From contig NZ_DASWPE010000064.1 of assembly GCF_036404135.1 (NCBI RefSeq), positions 6,517-70,516 on the forward strand: a stretch of 64,000 nt of DNA, written 5' to 3'. A model generated the notes under the pieces. The model saw only the letters and a program-made list of their open reading frames with translations. It ran no database searches and was not told the origin of the DNA. Below, in pieces: positions 1 to 7,646 of the stretch. Both the position numbers and the translations under genes were made by a program. Every line of letters starts with the position of its first letter. Within the stretch, counting starts at the first letter, position 1. Source of the DNA: Rhodopseudomonas_A sp036404135. Lineage in GTDB: Bacteria; Pseudomonadota; Alphaproteobacteria; Rhizobiales; Xanthobacteraceae.

Positions 1-118
1 CACGAAACGGGGGCACCCACCGGGTATCGACCACGCCGGCTGGCTAGCACAGCGCTTGTGGAAAATGAAGCAATTGTGCCGGCGATGTTTCCGGGGTGAC
101 ATAAGCGTTGACGCAACC

Positions 119-140
119 CATTTACGTAGTTACATAAATG
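119..140. promoter_or_regulatory. Palindrome over the brnT start, probable autoregulatory operator
   Basis: Arms CATTTA and TAAATG are separated by ten bases, and the right arm contains the ATG of the downstream BrnT gene. The surrounding bases are richer in A and T than the gene. BrnA antitoxins usually bind their own promoter, so this is a plausible operator (inference). No clear Shine-Dalgarno sequence precedes the ATG, so the message may be leaderless or weakly translated. Confidence 0.4.
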
Positions 141-437
141 GTATCGACGATCAGCTTCGACCCGGCCAAACGGCTTTGGACGCTGCACCACCGCGGCCTC
201 GACTTCGCGACCGACGCATCGAAGGTCTTTGCCGGTCGCACAGTCACCAAAGTCGACGACCGCTTCGACTATGGCGAGGTGCGTTATATCACCGCCGGTC
301 ACGTCGAAGGGCGCATGGTGGTGATGGTCTGGACCGAGCGCGGCGCAAGCCGCCACGTGATTTCGATGAGGCATTGCCATGGCAAAGAAGAAGCCCGCTG
401 GAACGCGCTCCTTGGGCAAATCCCCGATCTTCGGTGA
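138..437 (+). CDS. BrnT family ribonuclease toxin (type II toxin-antitoxin)
   Basis: A 99-residue protein of the BrnT/DUF497 family, small RelE-fold ribonucleases that stop translation by cutting RNA. The family pattern is visible: an N-terminal FDPAK with a following HHRGLDF segment, a central strand ending in the aromatic-basic DYGEVRYI, and the C-terminal TERGASRHVISMR block that carries the conserved Arg and His. Its 3' end overlaps the following BrnA antitoxin gene by 59 bases, a toxin-first order typical of brnTA. The start chosen is the ATG inside a palindrome. Family assignment is firm; activity is not shown. Confidence 0.82.
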   Translation: MVSTISFDPAKRLWTLHHRGLDFATDASKVFAGRTVTKVDDRFDYGEVRYITAGHVEGRMVVMVWTERGASRHVISMRHCHGKEEARWNALLGQIPDLR

Positions 438-681
438 AGCTTTGACCGACGACCCCGACGACGCGCCGGAACTGCTCGATGAATTCTTTCGCAGCGGCGA
501 AGTGCGCGATGGCAACAAGGTGCTGCGCCGCGGCCGGCCGCCGCTTGGCGCCAAGCCGAAAAGCTCGGTGACGCTGCGGCTCGATGTGGATGTGCTGGAG
601 GCCTACCGCGCGCTCGGCGCCGGCTGGCAGTCGCAGATCAACGCCGATTTGCGCCGGGTCCGCAAGCTGAAGAAGGCGTGA
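379..681 (+). CDS. BrnA family antitoxin
   Basis: A 100-residue basic protein matching BrnA antitoxins, which bind and neutralise BrnT and repress the operon. The diagnostic C-terminal half is present: KSSVTLRLDVDVLEAYRALG followed by a GWQSQINADLRR helix, the DNA-binding and dimerisation part. The N-terminal half is charged and probably forms the toxin-wrapping segment. It overlaps the 3' end of the BrnT gene in another frame, so the two are translationally coupled. A second, diverged BrnTA pair lies at 6.1-6.7 kb on the other strand. Confidence 0.8.
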   Translation: MAKKKPAGTRSLGKSPIFGEALTDDPDDAPELLDEFFRSGEVRDGNKVLRRGRPPLGAKPKSSVTLRLDVDVLEAYRALGAGWQSQINADLRRVRKLKKA

Positions 682-715
682 CCGCGCGCGGAAATGCAGG
701 CGGATCTTGCGAGGG

Positions 716-922
716 TTATTTGTTGACCGGGCTGCAGAAGAACGGCGACAGCGTCATGTCGTTTTCCGGCTTGTCGCGCTTGGCCTTGTCGGCCCTCTCG
801 AGCTGGTCGAGCACCGCGCCCATCGCCTTCTCGGGATCGGCGGCCTCGCCCTGGCGCTGCATCGCGTCGAGGTAGTTCATATAGGCCAGATAGGCCGCGT
901 CATCGTTGCAGAGCAGGCACAT
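716..922 (-). CDS. Small conserved protein with an N-terminal CxxC, downstream of gatC
   Basis: A 68-residue protein beginning MCLLCNDD, with a possible metal-binding or redox Cys pair at residues 2 and 5. An acidic/amphipathic helix follows (AYLAYMNYLDAM) and then a charged DQLERADKAKRDK stretch. It lies 12 bases behind gatC in the same direction, has a GGGAAA ribosome site, and is probably co-transcribed with gatC. I recognise no named family and propose no function. It looks real because spacing, start signal and composition all fit a gene, but it is short. Confidence 0.6.
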   Translation of the reverse strand: MCLLCNDDAAYLAYMNYLDAMQRQGEAADPEKAMGAVLDQLERADKAKRDKPENDMTLSPFFCSPVNK

Positions 923-934
923 CGGCTTTCCCGG

Positions 935-1222
935 CTATTCGACGACCTTCGGCACCAGGAAGAAATGATCCTCGGTCGCCGGCGCATTGGCGACCACCTG
1001 GTCGGCGATCGCGCCGTCGTTGACCATGTCGGCGCGCTTCTTCATCTGCATCGGCGTCACCGAGGTCATCGGCTCGACGCCGTCGACATCGACTTCGCTC
1101 AACTGCTCGACAAAGGCCAGCATCGCATTGAGCTCGCCCTGCAGGTGAGGAACTTCGGCATCGCTCACCGCGATACGCGCCAGATGCGCGATACGGCGAA
1201 CGGTGGTGGCATCGACGGACAT
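935..1222 (-). CDS. gatC: Aspartyl/glutamyl-tRNA amidotransferase subunit C
   Basis: GatC is the small subunit of the GatCAB complex, which turns misacylated Glu-tRNA(Gln) or Asp-tRNA(Asn) into the correct amide in the cytoplasm. The 95-residue product shows the family sequence throughout: VRRIAHLARIAVSDAE at the N terminus, the LNAMLAFVEQLSEVDVDGVE core, PMTSVTP, and a C-terminal ATEDHFFLVPKVVE. I chose the ATG giving MSVDATTV; a longer upstream reading frame adds 21 atypical residues. GatA, which often follows gatC, is not adjacent here: a 68-residue gene and then the BrnTA module come next, so gatA must lie beyond the left edge or elsewhere. Confidence 0.93.
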   Translation of the reverse strand: MSVDATTVRRIAHLARIAVSDAEVPHLQGELNAMLAFVEQLSEVDVDGVEPMTSVTPMQMKKRADMVNDGAIADQVVANAPATEDHFFLVPKVVE

Positions 1223-1256
1223 TATATAACGCCTTCCCGCGAGATTGCAGCCCGCC

Positions 1257-2372
1257 CTATAGCAGAGAGCGGTTTGGCGTCGCAACCGTGGCGGCGTGCC
1301 CGGCGAGCCGGCTCAGCCGCAGCAATGCCGCGCCGGCCAGCGCCCGTGTCAGATCCGCCGCCGGCAAGTCGTGGCCGAGCCGCACCGCCTGCCCGGCCCA
1401 CAGATTGCTGAAATCCACCCTGCTCTGCTGTTCCGCGGCGGCCTTCAGCGGCTCCAAGGCGGTGGCGGCATGTGGAAACGCCGGCGCATCCGGCGAGATC
1501 GGCCCGACCTCGCGCATCACCCGGTTCACGATGCCCCGCGCGGGCCGTCCGGTCATCACATTGGTGATCACGGTGGAATCGTCGTGCGCCTGCCCGAGCG
1601 CCGCCCGCGCCAGGGCACTCAGCCTGGATTCCGGACAACGCAGATAGGCGCTGCCGATCTGTACGCCCGATGCCCCTAGCGCAAAGGCCGCGGCGATGCC
1701 GCGGCCGTCGGCGATGCCCCCCGCCGCGATCACCGGCACGCGCACGGCGTCGACCACCTGCGGCAGCAGCGCGAACAGCCCGGGCTGTTCGGCGACCGCG
1801 TCGGTGAGAAACATGCCGCGATGGCCGCCGGCTTCGGCGCCCTGCGCGATCACCGCATCGACGCCGCGTTCCTCGAGCCAGATCGCCTCGCGCACGATGG
1901 TCGCCGAGGCGATCACCTTGGAGCCCGTGGCCTTGACGCGCTCGAGCAACGCGGGCTCCGGCAGACCGAAATGGAAGCTGACCACTTCCGGCTTCAGCTC
2001 CTCGACGAGTTCGCACATCGCAGCATCAAACGGCGCGCGGTTGGCGGCCGCGATCGGCGCCGCGGGATCGACGCCGTATTCATGGTAATAGGCGGCGAGC
2101 CGCCGCTTCCAGCCGGCCTCGCGCTGCGGATCGGCGTCGACCGCGGTGTGGCAGAAGAAGTTCAGATTGAGCGGCGTGCGCAGCCGTTGCTGGACGATGC
2201 CGACCTGCTCGCGGATCTTTTGCGCCGAGAGCATCGCGCAGGGCAACGACGGCAACGCGCCGGCGGTCGCCGCGCCGATCATGATGTCGGCGTCCTGCGC
2301 GCCGGCCATCGGCGCCTGCACGATCGGCAGTTCGATCTTGAAGAGGTCGAGAAGTCGGCGGTTCGGCCACAT
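1257..2372 (-). CDS. Nitronate monooxygenase (2-nitropropane dioxygenase family)
   Basis: A 371-residue FMN-dependent TIM-barrel enzyme that oxidises alkyl nitronates. Visible signatures are the N-terminal IELPIVQAPMAGAQD, the QGAEAGGHRG loop around residues 195-205 whose His is the family's catalytic base, VIAAGGIADGRG and GASGVQIGSAYLRC for flavin phosphate binding, and NVMTGRPARGIVNR. The ATG giving MWPNRRLLDLF is preferred to the much longer open frame, whose extra N terminus is low-complexity. The gene points toward gatC with a 34-base gap, so it may share a message with it. Confidence 0.88.
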   Translation of the reverse strand: MWPNRRLLDLFKIELPIVQAPMAGAQDADIMIGAATAGALPSLPCAMLSAQKIREQVGIVQQRLRTPLNLNFFCHTAVDADPQREAGWKRRLAAYYHEYGVDPAAPIAAANRAPFDAAMCELVEELKPEVVSFHFGLPEPALLERVKATGSKVIASATIVREAIWLEERGVDAVIAQGAEAGGHRGMFLTDAVAEQPGLFALLPQVVDAVRVPVIAAGGIADGRGIAAAFALGASGVQIGSAYLRCPESRLSALARAALGQAHDDSTVITNVMTGRPARGIVNRVMREVGPISPDAPAFPHAATALEPLKAAAEQQSRVDFSNLWAGQAVRLGHDLPAADLTRALAGAALLRLSRLAGHAATVATPNRSLL

Positions 2373-2470
2373 GCGGGTCTGCTCGCTTGCTGATGGGAAG
2401 AGGCTGAAAGGGAGTGGCGGGCGTCGTTGCCGGGGCCGCGACCAGCCTAGCACGGCGCCAACGGTGCCGG

Positions 2471-2707
2471 CTATCCGCCACCGGCTTGCAGGGTGCGCGG
2501 CTTCAGCATCCAGCGCCGCAACGCCACCCCGGCCCAGATCGCCTCGACCAGCCCGAACGGCCAGGCGCCCTGCAGGAATCCGTAGATCGAGCCCAGCGCG
2601 CAGGCCAAGGCGAAGCCGAGCACGTACCAATGGCTGCGCTGTTCCATGGCATAGCAGACCAGCATCGCGGTCACCGCGACCAATCCGAACAGCGTCAGCG
2701 CGTCCAT
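2471..2707 (-). CDS. Small membrane protein of unknown function
   Basis: A 78-residue protein with two to three hydrophobic segments: DALTLFGLVAVTAMLVCYA near the N terminus, then WYVLGFALACALGSIYGF, and WPFGLVEAIWAGVALRRW near the end. The Met giving MDALTLF is favoured over an upstream one because the latter adds a polar leader before the first membrane helix. It is divergent from ruvX and upstream of the nitronate monooxygenase. The pattern resembles small conserved integral membrane proteins of Bradyrhizobium relatives. No function can be assigned. Confidence 0.6.
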   Translation of the reverse strand: MDALTLFGLVAVTAMLVCYAMEQRSHWYVLGFALACALGSIYGFLQGAWPFGLVEAIWAGVALRRWMLKPRTLQAGGG

Positions 2708-2815
2708 CTGTTGTCCATCAATCGCCCCCGTGGCCGGCGTTGCGAGATTCATCGCAGTCCCGGCCGTCGATCGCAATCCGTTTTCGCAATCGCGCGCGCC
2801 ATGCTATGCGAAGCG

Positions 2816-3307
2816 ATGCCCGCTGCCATCCTTCCTTTGATCGAAGCCGCCCCCCACTGGCCCCTGCGCGGCGCGTTGATCGGCCTCGACCTCGGCACCA
2901 AGACCATCGGGGTCGCGGTGTCGGACCCCGATCGTCGGCTTGCCACCGGCGTCGAGACCATCATTCACACCGCGTTCAAGGCCAACGCCGCGCGGCTGTT
3001 GCTGCTCGCGCAACAACGCAACGCGGTCGGCTTCGTGCTCGGCCTGCCAATCAACATGGACGGCAGCGAAGGCCCGCGCGCGCAATCCACCCGCGCCTTC
3101 GCCCGCAATTTCGCGCGCCTTACCGAACTGCCGATCGGGCTGTGGGATGAGCGGCTATCGACCGCCGCAGTAGAGCGCGAATTGATCGCCAACGACGTCA
3201 GCCGCGCCAAGCGCGCCAAGGTGATCGACGAACACGCCGCGATCTTCATCCTGCAGGGCGCGCTCGACCGCCTCGCGGTGCTCAACGCCGCCTCCCGGAC
3301 CAACTGA
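2816..3307 (+). CDS. ruvX: Putative pre-16S rRNA nuclease RuvX (YqgF)
   Basis: A 163-residue RNase H-fold protein of the YqgF/RuvX family, which processes the 5' end of 16S rRNA. The first acidic site is in GALIGLDLGTKTIGVAVSD, followed by VLGLPINMDGSEGPR, then the WDERLSTAAVERELI block, and the final Asp/His motif AKVIDEHAAIFILQGALD. I start at MPAAILPL; a Met five codons upstream is possible. The stop is separated by one base from the next gene, so the two are probably co-transcribed. Confidence 0.92.
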   Translation: MPAAILPLIEAAPHWPLRGALIGLDLGTKTIGVAVSDPDRRLATGVETIIHTAFKANAARLLLLAQQRNAVGFVLGLPINMDGSEGPRAQSTRAFARNFARLTELPIGLWDERLSTAAVERELIANDVSRAKRAKVIDEHAAIFILQGALDRLAVLNAASRTN

Positions 3308-3308
3308 C

Positions 3309-4235
3309 ATGCCGATGGTGTTCGGCGCGCTGGTGCCGGTGTTCCTGTTGATCGTGCTTGGCCATGGGCTGCGGCGGGTGATGCTCACCGACGACAAGCC
3401 GTGGAGCGGGATCGAGCAACTGGTGTATTACGTGCTGTTTCCGGCGCTGCTGATCGACACGCTGTCGCGCGCCAATCTGTCCGCGGTGCCGGTCGCAGGC
3501 GTCGGCGGCGCATTGCTGCTGGCGGTGGTGGCGATGTCGGCGCTGTGCCTGGTGTTGCGGCCGTGGCTGGCGCGGCGGTTCGGCGTCGACGGCCCGGCGT
3601 TTTCCTCGGTGTTTCAGGGCGCCACACGCTGGCAGACCTTCGTCGCGCTGTCGGTGGCCGGCAATCTCTATGGGGACGTCGGCATCACGCTGGCCTCGGT
3701 GGCCATGGTGGCGATGATCCCGCTGCTGAACGTGTTCAGCGTCGGCGTGCTGGCGCATTACGCCGCGCCAATGCGGCTGCGGTGGCCGAGCATCCTGCTC
3801 GCCATCGCGCGCAATCCTTTAATCTGGGCCTGCCTGATCGGGCTCGCCATCAACCTCGCGCAGATCCCGGTGCCGCGGCCGCTGCATGACTTCGCCGATG
3901 CGCTGGGGCGCTGTTCGTTGGCGCTCGGCCTACTGGTGGTCGGCGCCGGGCTGCATCTGGAAGGCCTACGCAAACCGAAGCCCGCCGCGCTGATCACCGT
4001 CGGCTTGAAACTCGCGGTAATGCCGCTGATCGCCACCGGCCTTGGCCTCGGTTTCGGCCTGTCCGGCACCAACCTCGCGGTGGTGGCGTGCTGCGCCTCG
4101 GTGCCGAGCGCCTCGAACGGCTACGTGTTGGCGCGGCAGATGGGCGGCGACGCGGCGCTGCTGGCGCAGATCCTGACGCTGCAGACCAGCCTCGCGGTGT
4201 TCACCATGCCGCTGTTCATCGCGCTGGCGGCGTAA
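3309..4235 (+). CDS. AEC family transporter (auxin efflux carrier-like permease)
   Basis: A 308-residue integral membrane protein with about ten hydrophobic segments. The N-terminal PVFLLIVLGHGLRRV and the repeated inverted halves are typical of the AEC/MleP superfamily, which moves small organic acids or related anions. The second half contains ARNPLIWACLIGLAINLAQI and ACCASVPSASNGYVLARQMG, a conserved family block. It begins one base after ruvX. The substrate cannot be read from sequence. Confidence 0.85.
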   Translation: MPMVFGALVPVFLLIVLGHGLRRVMLTDDKPWSGIEQLVYYVLFPALLIDTLSRANLSAVPVAGVGGALLLAVVAMSALCLVLRPWLARRFGVDGPAFSSVFQGATRWQTFVALSVAGNLYGDVGITLASVAMVAMIPLLNVFSVGVLAHYAAPMRLRWPSILLAIARNPLIWACLIGLAINLAQIPVPRPLHDFADALGRCSLALGLLVVGAGLHLEGLRKPKPAALITVGLKLAVMPLIATGLGLGFGLSGTNLAVVACCASVPSASNGYVLARQMGGDAALLAQILTLQTSLAVFTMPLFIALAA

Positions 4236-4249
4236 GCGCGTTGCGCTGA

Positions 4250-5899
4250 TTACGCCACCGGCAACGCCCGCTCCAACAGCTGGCGCGCCTGCGTCACGTC
4301 GAGGTCGATGGCGCCATACATCTGGCCGTGCGACGGTGTCAGCCGCGTTGCAGCAAACAGCTCGGCGTGCTGCGGATGCACGCCGTTCAGGGCTGCTGCG
4401 GCGGCGAGCTTGGCGAGGATTTCGACCGACAGCCGGGCGACGCGCTCGCTGTCCGGGCGCTGGAATGTCTTGCCGATGAATGCCGCCGCCTCCGCCGCAC
4501 CGACAAGGCCGCGGGTTTCTGCGATCAGATCTTGCAACACGGTGGCGGCGAGATCCGGCTCGCGGGCCAGCGCGCGCAGCACGTCGAGGCACATCACATT
4601 GCCGGAGCCTTCCCAGATCGCGTTGACCGGCGCCTCGCGATAGAGCCGCGCCAGCACGCCCTCCTCGACATAGCCATTGCCGCCGAGGCACTCCATCGCT
4701 TCATAGAGAAAAGGCGGCGCGCTCTTGCAGATCCAGTATTTCACCGCCGGCGTCAGCAGCCGCATCCAGGCCGCGGCGAGTTCGTCGCTGCCGGCGCGAT
4801 CGAACGCGGCGCACAGCCGCATCACCAGCGCCACCGAAGCCTCGACCTGCAGCGCCATGTCGGCGAGCACCGCCTGCATCAACGGCTGATCGGCGAGCCG
4901 CTTCTGGAACACGCTGCGATGCCGCGCGTGATGCAGCGCCTGCGCCAACCCGGCGCGCATGAAACCGACCGAGGAGATCGCGCAATCCTGCCGCGTCAAT
5001 TGCACCATCTCGATGATGGTGCGGATGCCGCGGCCCTCGCCGCCGACCCGCTGCGCATAAGCGCCGGTGAACTCGACTTCGGAGGAGGCGTTGGAGCGGT
5101 TGCCGAGCTTGTCCTTCAGGCGCTGGAACTGCAGCGCGTTGACCGAACCGTCCGGCTGGAAGCGCGGGGTGAAGAAACAGGTCAGCCCGCCTTCGGCCTG
5201 CGCCAGCACCAGGAAGGCGTCGCTCATCGGCGCCGACATGAACCATTTGTGGCCGATCAGCCGAAAGGCATCGCCGTCGCGCTCGGCGCGGGTGGAGTTG
5301 GAGCGCACGTCGGTGCCGCCCTGCTTTTCGGTCATGCCCATGCCGAGCGTCATGCCGCGCTTGTGCTGCCACGGCTTGAAGCTTGCATCGTAAGTCCGCG
5401 TCGCGATCACCGGCATCAGCTTGGCCAACAGATCCGGCTGCGCGGCGAGCGCGCCGACCGCGGCGCGGGTCATGGTGATCGGGCACAGGTGGCCGGCCTC
5501 CACCGGCGCGGCCATATAGAACTTCGCCGCGCGGATCACTTCCGCTGCGCCGCCGGCGGGCTTGCCCTCGGCCGTCCAGGTCGAGTTGTGGAGCCCGGCG
5601 CGCATGCTCGCCGCCATCGCCTCGTGATAGGCCGGATGAAACTCGACCTCGTCGCGACGCACGCCGCGGGCGTCGAAGCTTTTCAGCTTCGGCGTATTTT
5701 CGTTGGCGAGACGGCCGCGCGTGGCCATCGCGGCCGAGCCCCATTCGCGCCCGAACGCGGACAGGTCCGCCGCGGCCGAGCCGCCGCCATACGCCGTCAC
5801 CGCATCGACCAGCGGCCGGTCGAGCGCGAACAGATCGACGTCCTCGAACGGCGGCGACTGATTGTAGACGTCGTGGGTGGCGAAGCTGGGTTTGGTCAT
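4250..5899 (-). CDS. Acyl-CoA dehydrogenase family protein, AidB-like
   Basis: A 549-residue FAD-dependent protein close in length and layout to E. coli AidB, a DNA-binding acyl-CoA dehydrogenase homologue of the alkylation response. The AidB-type N terminus is present (THDVYNQSPPFEDVDLF), then FKPWQHKRGMTLGMGMTEKQ, GHKWFMSAPMSDAFLVLAQA, ECLGGNGYVEEGVLARLYRE and the C-terminal NAIWEGSGNVMCLDVLRAL, which keeps the Glu. The start is MTKPSFATHD; the upstream open frame is not protein-like. It converges with the AEC transporter. No Ada box or other regulator is evident, so a role in alkylation damage is only family inference; ordinary acyl-CoA oxidation is an alternative. Confidence 0.85.
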   Translation of the reverse strand: MTKPSFATHDVYNQSPPFEDVDLFALDRPLVDAVTAYGGGSAAADLSAFGREWGSAAMATRGRLANENTPKLKSFDARGVRRDEVEFHPAYHEAMAASMRAGLHNSTWTAEGKPAGGAAEVIRAAKFYMAAPVEAGHLCPITMTRAAVGALAAQPDLLAKLMPVIATRTYDASFKPWQHKRGMTLGMGMTEKQGGTDVRSNSTRAERDGDAFRLIGHKWFMSAPMSDAFLVLAQAEGGLTCFFTPRFQPDGSVNALQFQRLKDKLGNRSNASSEVEFTGAYAQRVGGEGRGIRTIIEMVQLTRQDCAISSVGFMRAGLAQALHHARHRSVFQKRLADQPLMQAVLADMALQVEASVALVMRLCAAFDRAGSDELAAAWMRLLTPAVKYWICKSAPPFLYEAMECLGGNGYVEEGVLARLYREAPVNAIWEGSGNVMCLDVLRALAREPDLAATVLQDLIAETRGLVGAAEAAAFIGKTFQRPDSERVARLSVEILAKLAAAAALNGVHPQHAELFAATRLTPSHGQMYGAIDLDVTQARQLLERALPVA

Positions 5900-6080
5900 G
5901 TTGCCTGCCCCTTGCGTTTCTTGTTGTAGCAAAGCTGATCTGTCACGGCTTTCGGGCGATCGTCTAGTCCCCACGCCGCCGTGGCTCCTGCCGAGATGCG
6001 CCAACGGCCATCGCAGCCGTCCACGCCACGGAATAACCAGGTTCGGACGGTAAGCGCACAGGTGCAGCGGCCGCCCCGAT

Positions 6081-6425
6081 CTACCGCACCACCTTGCGAT
6101 GCGCCTCGTAGTAGCGCCGCAGCACGGAATTGATCCTGGTCTGATAACCCTTGCCTTGCGATTTGAACCAGCCGAGCACGTCGTCATCGAGTTTGATGCC
6201 GACGGCGACCTTCTGCGGCTGCACGATCGCGGCCGCCGCCCATTCTGCGTCGGTCATCGGCGGGCCATCGCGGTCGCGCGCCGCGACCGCCTCGACCTGC
6301 GCCGCGCTTTGCCGGTCGAGCCGCGCCCAATCGGTCTTGCCTTTCAAGGGCACCAGGCTGCCGTCCGGCTTTTTCTGATAGGCCCGACCATCGACCAGCA
6401 CGGCGCGGACTTTAGCTTTGCTCAT
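6081..6425 (-). CDS. BrnA family antitoxin (second module)
   Basis: A 114-residue protein with the BrnA C-terminal pattern: VAVGIKLDDDVLGWFKSQG followed by GYQTRINSVLRRYYEAHRK, the DNA-binding and dimer part. The N-terminal half is different from the first BrnA in the window and somewhat longer. It begins 14 bases inside the end of the BrnT gene, so the pair is translationally coupled. The two modules are clearly diverged and not a recent duplication. Confidence 0.8.
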   Translation of the reverse strand: MSKAKVRAVLVDGRAYQKKPDGSLVPLKGKTDWARLDRQSAAQVEAVAARDRDGPPMTDAEWAAAAIVQPQKVAVGIKLDDDVLGWFKSQGKGYQTRINSVLRRYYEAHRKVVR

Positions 6426-6681
6426 AGCGACGTTGCTCCCGCTGATTGGCTTTGCGCGCCGAGATGATCCAGGTGATCTCGCCGCGTTCTGTAAAGGTGA
6501 TGTGGAACAGACGACCATTGACCTTGGCGAGCATGTTGTAACGCAGCTCGCCGTAGTCCTTGCACTGATCCCGGACCACCTTTCTGTCGGGGTCGAGAAA
6601 TCCCGCCAGCACATCGGCGAAGTCGATGCCTCGCTCGCTGAGCGTCTTGCTGCGCTTGGCCGGGTTCCAGTCAAACTGCAT
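6412..6681 (-). CDS. BrnT family ribonuclease toxin (second module)
   Basis: An 89-residue BrnT/DUF497 protein. It shows FDWNPAKRSKTLSERGIDF at the N terminus, KDYGELRYNMLAKVNGRLFH in the middle and FTERGEITWIISARKANQRE at the end, the standard toxin fold pattern. It is the promoter-proximal gene of the pair. Just upstream, at 6716-6726, GACCT-C-AGGTC forms a short perfect palindrome that could be an operator (inference). Confidence 0.83.
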   Translation of the reverse strand: MQFDWNPAKRSKTLSERGIDFADVLAGFLDPDRKVVRDQCKDYGELRYNMLAKVNGRLFHITFTERGEITWIISARKANQREQRRYEQS

Positions 6682-6750
6682 AGCCGATGATGACGGCGAT
6701 CTAGACTTTTATCAAGACCTCAGGTCCGGATCGACCGAGGCCGGGCAGCA

Positions 6751-7530
6751 TTAATTCCCGCGCCGCCCCGGCACCGCAAAATCATAGGCCTGAAGATCGC
6801 CCATCCCGGGTCGCGAAAAATGCCACCACTCCTTGGCGTAGTTGACGAAGCCGTGCCGGGCCATCGCCGCATTCAGGGTGTCGCGCCATTGGCGCTGCCG
6901 CGGCGTGATGGCGCGCGAGGCGGTATGCGCCTTGGCGTCGGAGCAATCATAGCCGGTGCCCATCTCGACGGCTCCCTCCGGCGCGCGCAAGGCTTCCGGC
7001 GCGGTGCAATCGGCATAGGCCTTGGCGGGATCGAACGCCGGCCCGCGCGGCGCGGTCAGGTCGACCAGCGTCAGATCGACGGCGGCGCCGGTGGAATGCC
7101 CGGAGCGCTCGGCGATGTAGCCCAGCCGGAACAGCTCGCGCTTGGAGAAACCCGGATTGTAGCGCCGCTCGAAGGCGGTCTCGCGGCCGTCCTGCGCCCA
7201 CGCCACCATGTCGCGCGAGGCGCGAACCGGGCGGTAGCAGTCCAGCATCTTCAGCGACAGGTTTTGCCCGCGCAGTTCGCGCTGCACCTCGCGTAAGCCG
7301 AGCCCGACCGGGCGTTTGACGACGCATTCGGCGCCGTCATAGCCGGCGATCCGCCGCCCCATGAAATTGTTGACCCCGGCATAGCGGAGGTCCTGCTGGA
7401 TGCTCGGGTCGATGGCGCGCAACAGCACCAGATCGTCCGGCAGCGGCTGCGCCGCCGCCGGAACCGAAAGGGCCGCGGCAAACAGCCCGACGACGATCCG
7501 CGCGAAGTTGCGCAGCACGGCTTTTTCCAT
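6751..7530 (-). CDS. Secreted D-alanyl-D-alanine dipeptidase, VanX/DdpX type
   Basis: A 259-residue zinc peptidase of family M15D that splits D-Ala-D-Ala in the periplasm. Residues 1-27 form a signal peptide ending in PAAAQ. Zinc ligands and catalytic residues are readable: Arg100 in LDCYRPVRAS, His145 and Asp152 in SGHSTGAAVDLTL, and Glu234 with His237 in KEWWHFSR. DLVLLRAIDPSIQQDLRYAG is the usual family N terminus. In Gram-negative relatives the enzyme recycles cell-wall D-Ala-D-Ala rather than giving vancomycin resistance. It is divergent from pyrB. Confidence 0.88.
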   Translation of the reverse strand: MEKAVLRNFARIVVGLFAAALSVPAAAQPLPDDLVLLRAIDPSIQQDLRYAGVNNFMGRRIAGYDGAECVVKRPVGLGLREVQRELRGQNLSLKMLDCYRPVRASRDMVAWAQDGRETAFERRYNPGFSKRELFRLGYIAERSGHSTGAAVDLTLVDLTAPRGPAFDPAKAYADCTAPEALRAPEGAVEMGTGYDCSDAKAHTASRAITPRQRQWRDTLNAAMARHGFVNYAKEWWHFSRPGMGDLQAYDFAVPGRRGN

Positions 7531-7646
7531 TGTTTGGCTTTGCCTTTGCTCGAAATCCGGCCCTGGGTGACTGACCGGGGGAAAACTCCAAGCCGAGCAA
7601 ATCGCGCTTGCCCACCCTGGGCTGTCTGCCTATAGCTCTCGCTTTA

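Noticed and set aside
4328..5929. Plus-strand 533-codon open frame opposite the AidB-like gene
   Set aside because: Antisense shadow of a GC-rich gene: His/Arg/Ala-rich, no start signal, while the minus strand has full family motifs.
6682..6750. Defined promoter boxes for the second BrnTA module
   Set aside because: Several TTGA- and TA-rich hexamers exist, but none has proper 16-18-base spacing; only the short palindrome is mentioned.
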